From positions 16,042 through 80,041 of the forward strand of contig JAKPAG010000130.1 of assembly GCA_029779535.1 (NCBI GenBank): a DNA stretch of 64,000 bases, in the 5' to 3' direction. This document shows, in pieces, positions 60,114 through 64,000 of the stretch. This stretch comes from Pseudomonadota bacterium. GTDB lineage: Bacteria; Pseudomonadota; Alphaproteobacteria; Sphingomonadales; Sphingomonadaceae. A model generated the notes under the pieces. That model worked only from the letters and a program-made list of their open reading frames with translations, was not told where the DNA came from and searched no databases. Numbering within the stretch: position 1 is the first letter of the stretch; each line of letters begins with the position of its first letter. The position numbers and the translations under genes are program-made.

Positions 60114-61304
60114 ATGTTCCCGCCATCCGCCCCTGCCCGGCACGAACGCGCCTCGACCTGGCTGTTGCGCCAGATTGAATGGCGCCAGTTCGGCCTGCTG
60201 ACCCGGCAACTGCGCGCGGGCACCTATGCCGGGGCGGCAGTGATCGTGATGACCCTGCTGCTTGCGCCATCGGTCGCGGGATCGGCGCTGGTCGCCGGGA
60301 TCGCCCTGCTGCGCATGGCGCTGTTCGTGCATGACAACATGCTGGCCCGCACCCTGCAGGAACAGATCGCCGCCGACGCGCCGCGCCGCTCCACGGTGTG
60401 GCGGCTGATCCTGCACACGGGGCTGGCCAACATGGTCTGGGGGGCGCTGACCTGGCCGCTCGACATGGCGCATGGGCTTGACCTGATGACGTTCCTGGTA
60501 GCGCTGATCGCGCTGTTCTCGATCTGCCTGTCGATCGTTTCGGCCAGCTTCCATCCGGCCACGCTGGCAGCGGCCACGCTGGGCGGCTGCCTGGGGCTGG
60601 CGCCCAAGGTGCAGGCCCTGGCCCCGGCCACCGGGCTGCTGCTGCCGCTGGGCTTTCTGATCTATTTCATCACCATCCACTATTTCGCGGGCCAGCTGGG
60701 GCGCCAGGCGCGCGGCGGGATCGCGCTGGAAATCCGCCGCCGGCGGATTGCGGGCCGCCTGGCCCAGACCAATACCGCACTGGAACGCGCGCTGGTCCAT
60801 GCCCACCGCCTTGCCGATCAGGATTCGCTTACCCGGCTGCGCAACCGCCGTGCCCTGGAACAAGCGACCACCACGCTGATGGCCAGTTGGCCCACGCGTC
60901 AGGACTTTGTGCTGCTGATCGATGTCGATCATTTCAAGCGGATCAATGACCGCTTCGGCCACGCGATGGGCGATGGTGTGCTGGTTGCCATCGGCACTGC
61001 GCTGAACCAGTGGGAAATCGAAGCCGACGGCCGCCTCGCCGGGCGCTGGGGCGGCGAGGAATTCATCGCCGTGGCCGCGCTGGACCACCCTGGTCAGGCG
61101 GGCGCTCTTGCCGATGAACTGCGCGAGCGGATCGCCGAGTTGGGAGATGTGCTGCACTGGCCGGGGAAGATCACCCTGTCCGCCTCCATCGGCTGCGCCC
61201 CGCTGGCCAGCACCGCCCAGTTCGACGAGGCGCTGCGCCGCGCCGATGCCGCCCTCTATGCCGCCAAGCGCGCGGGCCGCAATTGCTGGAAGCTGGCCGC
61301 GTGA
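60114..61304 (+). CDS. Membrane-bound diguanylate cyclase (GGDEF)
   Basis: A 396-residue protein with about six N-terminal membrane helices (about 40-195) that may form a MASE-like sensor, then a short helical linker and a C-terminal GGDEF domain. LADQDSLTRLRNRRALEQ, LLIDVDHFKRINDRFGHAMGDGVLVAIG and GRWGGEEFIAV (GGEEF) indicate an active cyclase making cyclic di-GMP. The RxxD inhibitory I-site is not present at its usual place before GGEEF. Proximity to motAB suggests influence on motility. Upstream bases 60006-60113 hold no gene. Confidence 0.9.
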   Translation: MFPPSAPARHERASTWLLRQIEWRQFGLLTRQLRAGTYAGAAVIVMTLLLAPSVAGSALVAGIALLRMALFVHDNMLARTLQEQIAADAPRRSTVWRLILHTGLANMVWGALTWPLDMAHGLDLMTFLVALIALFSICLSIVSASFHPATLAAATLGGCLGLAPKVQALAPATGLLLPLGFLIYFITIHYFAGQLGRQARGGIALEIRRRRIAGRLAQTNTALERALVHAHRLADQDSLTRLRNRRALEQATTTLMASWPTRQDFVLLIDVDHFKRINDRFGHAMGDGVLVAIGTALNQWEIEADGRLAGRWGGEEFIAVAALDHPGQAGALADELRERIAELGDVLHWPGKITLSASIGCAPLASTAQFDEALRRADAALYAAKRAGRNCWKLAA

Positions 61305-61321
61305 CCTGTTAGCGTCAGGCC

Positions 61322-62005
61322 ATGCACCTTGCCTTCCTGCTGTTCCCCGGCCTGACCCAGCTGGACCTGACCGGCCCGGTCCAGTTCCTGTCGCGCTTGC
61401 CGGGGGCGAAAGTGGACCTGGTCTGGGACAGCCTGGATCCGGTGCCGACCGACGCCGGCTTTTCGATCCTGCCCACTGCCACCTTTTCCCAGGTACCGCG
61501 CGCCGATCTGCTGTGCGTGCCGGGCGGGATGGGCGTGGCCGGGGTGATCGACCATGCCCCCGCGCTCGATTGGGTGCGGCAGGTCGGCGGGCAGGCGCAG
61601 TGGGTGACCAGCGTCTGCACCGGGGCGCTGGTGCTGGGCGCGGCCGGACTGCTGCTCGGCTACCAGGCCACCACCCACTGGGCCTGGCACGATCTGCTGG
61701 CCCTGTTCGGGGCAGAACCGGTCCACGCCCGCCACGTGATCGACCGCAACCGCGCGACCGGCGGCGGGGTGACCGCGGGGATCGACTTTGCCCTGGCGCT
61801 GATCGCCGAGATTGCCGGGCCCGACCATGCCCGCGCGGTGCAGCTGGCGCTGGAATACGACCCCGCCCCGCCGTTCGACACCGGATCGCCCGACAAGGCC
61901 GGGCCCGCGCTGGTCCAGGTCTATCACGAGCGCGCCCAGCGCCTGGCGCCTAGCCGCAAGGCCGACTTGATCGCGGCGGCGGAGCGGCTAGGGTTCTCAC
62001 CCTAA
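61322..62005 (+). CDS. DJ-1/PfpI family protein, isonitrile hydratase-like
   Basis: A 227-residue cytoplasmic protein of the DJ-1/PfpI superfamily. LLFPGLTQLDLTGPVQFLSRLP at the N-terminus and WVTSVCTGALVLGAAGLLLGYQATTHWAWHDLL around nucleophilic Cys99 look most like Pseudomonas isonitrile hydratase (Cys101). The following blocks RHVIDRNRATGGGVTAGIDFALALIAEIAG also match. It could hydrate isonitriles to N-substituted formamides, but relatives include regulators and other hydrolases, so the substrate is uncertain. Confidence 0.8.
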   Translation: MHLAFLLFPGLTQLDLTGPVQFLSRLPGAKVDLVWDSLDPVPTDAGFSILPTATFSQVPRADLLCVPGGMGVAGVIDHAPALDWVRQVGGQAQWVTSVCTGALVLGAAGLLLGYQATTHWAWHDLLALFGAEPVHARHVIDRNRATGGGVTAGIDFALALIAEIAGPDHARAVQLALEYDPAPPFDTGSPDKAGPALVQVYHERAQRLAPSRKADLIAAAERLGFSP

Positions 62006-62030
62006 AAGATCCGGGGAGGATGATTCTGTG

Positions 62031-63188
62031 ATGGCCGCCGGCCGCTATACCCTGTGGGGCACGCCCCATTCGCTCTATACCGGCAAGGCCCGGTCCTACC
62101 TCATCAAGAAGCAGGTCCCCTTTGACGAGGTGATGGCCAGCGATCCGCACTTCATGGGGGAGGTCGTTCCCCAGGTCGGGCATATGGTGATCCCCGTGGT
62201 GCGCACGCCCGAGGGCGAGCTGATCCAGGACACCACCGCGATCATCGATCACATCGAAGCGCGGGGCCAGGGCGTGAACCTCGTCCCCACCGGGCCGGTG
62301 CAGCGCGTGGTCGCCGAATTTCTCGATGCGTTTGGGTCCAACTACCTGTTGCCGCTGGCGATGCATTACCGCTGGACCTATCGCGAGCGGCAGGAAGCCT
62401 TCCTCCAGGCCGAATTCGCCCGCGCGATCCCGACCGCGATTCCCTATGAAAACCGGCTGGCCACGGCGCAGATGCTGATGGGCAAGTTCGCCGGCTTCCT
62501 GCCCAACCTGGGGGTCGCGCCCGAAGTGATCCCGGCGATGGAGGACAGCTATGCCGAGCTGCTCGCCGTGCTGGAGGCGCATTTCCGCCTGCACCCCTAT
62601 CTGCTGGGCGGGCGGCCCAGCGTGGCGGATTTCGGGCTGATGGCCCCGCTTTACGCGCACCTCGCGCGCGATCCGGTGCCCGCCTTCCTGATGCGCACCG
62701 CCGCCCCCAGCGTGGCGCGCTGGACCGAGCGGATGAACGTGGCGACGATCCCCGACACAGACTATCCCGATCCCGGCGGCGATTATCCGGCGGATGACGC
62801 GATCCCCGAAACGCTGGAAGCGGTGCTCAAGGTGGCCTTTGCCCACTGGGGGCCGGGGCTGGCCGAAGATGCCGCACAGTTCGACCGCTGGCTGGCCGAA
62901 CTGGACGATCCCGCCACCGGCACCCTGGTATCGAAGGGCGGGGAACGGCAGGTTCACCCCAATGTCGGGCGGATCAGCTATCAATGGCGCGGGGTGACGA
63001 TGCAGCGCGGCAGCCAGCCGCATTCGCTGTGGCAGCTGGCGCGGGCGCAGGCACTCGCCGCCGAACTGCGGGGCGATGCGCGCAGCCGCTTTGCCGAATT
63101 GATGGAACGCACCGGCGGCGCCGCGACCATGGCGCTGGCCACGGCCCGCCCGATCAGGCGCGAGAACAACGTGCTGGTGCTGGGTTGA
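62031..63188 (+). CDS. Glutathione S-transferase family protein
   Basis: A 385-residue protein with an N-terminal thioredoxin-like GST domain (RYTLWGTPHSLYTGKARSYLIKKQVPFDEVMA; VIPVVRTPEGELIQDTTAIIDHIEAR, the usual cis-Pro and Glu/Asp-Thr pattern), and a C-terminal all-helical domain with YLLGGRPSVADFGLMAPLYAHLARDP, the GST N-capping motif SxADF. About 120 extra C-terminal residues are not typical of GSTs and carry no domain I recognise. GTG 62028 directly before the ATG is an alternative start. Substrate unknown. Confidence 0.82.
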   Translation: MAAGRYTLWGTPHSLYTGKARSYLIKKQVPFDEVMASDPHFMGEVVPQVGHMVIPVVRTPEGELIQDTTAIIDHIEARGQGVNLVPTGPVQRVVAEFLDAFGSNYLLPLAMHYRWTYRERQEAFLQAEFARAIPTAIPYENRLATAQMLMGKFAGFLPNLGVAPEVIPAMEDSYAELLAVLEAHFRLHPYLLGGRPSVADFGLMAPLYAHLARDPVPAFLMRTAAPSVARWTERMNVATIPDTDYPDPGGDYPADDAIPETLEAVLKVAFAHWGPGLAEDAAQFDRWLAELDDPATGTLVSKGGERQVHPNVGRISYQWRGVTMQRGSQPHSLWQLARAQALAAELRGDARSRFAELMERTGGAATMALATARPIRRENNVLVLG

Positions 63189-63201
63189 ACAGGGGAAGAT
63201 G

Positions 63202-63876
63202 ATGGAATTCGATGATGTGATCATGGGCCGCCGCTCGATCCGCGGCTATCTCGACAAGCCGGTCCCGCGCGAGTTGATCGAGGAAGTGCTGACCCTGGCG
63301 ATGCGCGCGCCCTCGTCGATGAACACCCAGCCGTGGAACTTCCACGTGATCACCGGCGAACCGCTTGCCCGGATCCGCGCCGGCAATACCGAGCGGACCC
63401 TGGCCGGGGTCCCCGACAGCCGCGAATTCCGCAAGGGCGTGCCCTTTGCCGGCGTCCACCGCGACCGCCAGGTCGAAGTGGCAAAGCAGCTGTTCGGCGC
63501 AATGGGGATCGAGCGCGACGACAAGGCCGCCCGGCAGGACTGGGTCCTGCGCGGCTTTCGCCAGTTCGATGCGCCGGTCTGCGTGATCATCACCTATGAC
63601 AAGGTGCTGGACGGCAGCGACGACACCCCGTTCGATTGCGGCGCGGTGACCACCGCGCTGGTCAACGCCGCCTGGTCGCGCGGGCTGGGCTGCGTGATCA
63701 ACAGCCAGGGAATCATGCAGAGCCCGGTGGTGCGCGAACACGCCGGCATCCCCGACGACCAGGTGATCATGAAGGCCGTCGCGCTTGGCTGGCCGGACGA
63801 CAGCTTCCCCGCCAACGCCGTGGTCCCGCCCCGCAAGAGCGTGGCCGAAGCGGCGACGTTCGTGGGATTTGATTGA
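63202..63876 (+). CDS. Nitroreductase-family FMN oxidoreductase
   Basis: A 224-residue FMN protein. DVIMGRRSIRGYLDKPVPRELIEEVLTLAMRAPSSMNTQPWNFHVITG is the classical N-terminal FMN-binding block, and GLGCVINSQGIMQSPVVREHAGIPDDQVIMKAVALGWPDDSFPAN the C-terminal one. Such enzymes reduce nitroaromatics, quinones or related acceptors with NAD(P)H. ATG 63202 gives better spacing to AGGGGA than ATG 63199. It follows the GST-like gene by 13 bp and may form one transcript with it. Confidence 0.88.
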   Translation: MEFDDVIMGRRSIRGYLDKPVPRELIEEVLTLAMRAPSSMNTQPWNFHVITGEPLARIRAGNTERTLAGVPDSREFRKGVPFAGVHRDRQVEVAKQLFGAMGIERDDKAARQDWVLRGFRQFDAPVCVIITYDKVLDGSDDTPFDCGAVTTALVNAAWSRGLGCVINSQGIMQSPVVREHAGIPDDQVIMKAVALGWPDDSFPANAVVPPRKSVAEAATFVGFD

Positions 63877-63890
63877 GGGATTGATTGTTG

Positions 63891-63994
63891 CCCGGCTTTC
63901 GCCGGTGCGGACAAGGCATCCGCCTTGTCCTGGCCTGGCCGGCCCGCTCCCCCGGCCCAACCACCCGTTCAAGGTAACCTGTGGGTGGTTGGGC
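63891..63994. repeat. Cluster of inverted repeats behind the nitroreductase gene
   Basis: Three perfect hairpins in about 100 bases: CCGGC-TTTC-GCCGG (near 63895); GGACAAGGC-ATCC-GCCTTGTCC (63909-63930); and GCCCAACCACCC (63955-63966) with its reverse complement at 63983-63994 around a 16-base spacer that itself contains AGGT-A-ACCT. None has a T-tract. They may act as terminators or be copies of an intergenic repeat family; the window ends 6 bp later. Confidence 0.6.
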
Positions 63995-64000
63995 GGGGGG

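Noticed and set aside
58659..61157. An 832-codon open frame on the minus strand opposite motA, motB and the GGDEF gene
   Set aside because: It is a mirror of GC-rich coding sequence: low-complexity Gln/His/Arg-rich translation, no domain, no ribosome-binding site, and three well-supported genes on the other strand.
1..64000. CRISPR arrays, tRNA/rRNA genes, insertion sequences, prophage or integrase genes
   Set aside because: I looked for spaced direct repeats, tRNA-like cloverleaf sequence, transposase motifs and phage modules and found none.

Overview
This is a very GC-rich, densely packed chromosomal window. Its gene content and protein style point to an aerobic, flagellated alphaproteobacterium, most likely a sphingomonad (Sphingomonadales). 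The main pointers are a PhoK-like alkaline phosphatase of the family described in Sphingomonas, a LigA/LigB-type extradiol dioxygenase, a complete cbb3 oxidase cluster with an FnrL-type regulator, a mitofilin-like gene behind hemC-hemD, and a compact flagellar set with sigma-54 promoters. I saw no IS element, prophage, CRISPR array, tRNA or rRNA. The window reads as core chromosome rather than an island.

Layout, 1-20.7 kb: the start of serC runs off the left edge and has a hairpin over its ribosome-binding site. An extensin-like lipoprotein follows. Next is a translationally coupled cluster of a circularly permuted ATP-grasp protein, an alpha-E protein, a transglutaminase and an Anbu-type proteasome-like peptidase, which is a conserved but poorly understood peptide system. 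Then come a DDAH-type amidinohydrolase, a GlsB-type membrane protein, a PilZ protein, an acyl-CoA dehydrogenase pair, a frameshifted peptidase/TPR gene, and a tandem pair of secreted cysteine-containing paralogues with an SDR. uvrB has a LexA-type box. A small envelope cassette (OmpA-like protein, 30-residue membrane peptide, HhH membrane protein) and tsaD-gpsA-flippase complete this part.

20.7-34.5 kb: hemC-hemD-mic60-like, ubiquinone-type hydroxylase, PhoK-like phosphatase, DsbD-like thiol reductase, serine hydrolase, DUF5694-like protein, SDR, and an orphan ligAB pair whose promoter carries a perfect FNR-type box.

34.5-44.1 kb: an oxygen-response block. ccoNOQP-ccoGHIS, a small Cys-rich secreted protein and hemN run leftward. 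ompW diverges from ccoN across two FNR-like boxes, and an FnrL-type regulator lies just beyond ompW. One regulator could therefore control the high-affinity oxidase, anaerobic haem synthesis, OmpW and probably the LigAB dioxygenase.

44.1-60 kb: flagellar region. sltF-like-flhA-fliA and motA-like-motB-like-flgA-flgM-flgN run leftward; flgBCDEFGHIJKL-motAB runs rightward. Near-identical sigma-54 promoters precede the sltF-like gene and flgB. Notable features are a second degenerate stator-like pair, a 92-residue FlgD, a FlgJ without muramidase domain, and a FlgH without any cysteine.

60-64 kb: a GGDEF diguanylate cyclase, a DJ-1/isonitrile-hydratase-like protein, a GST-like protein, a nitroreductase, and a terminal stretch of inverted repeats.
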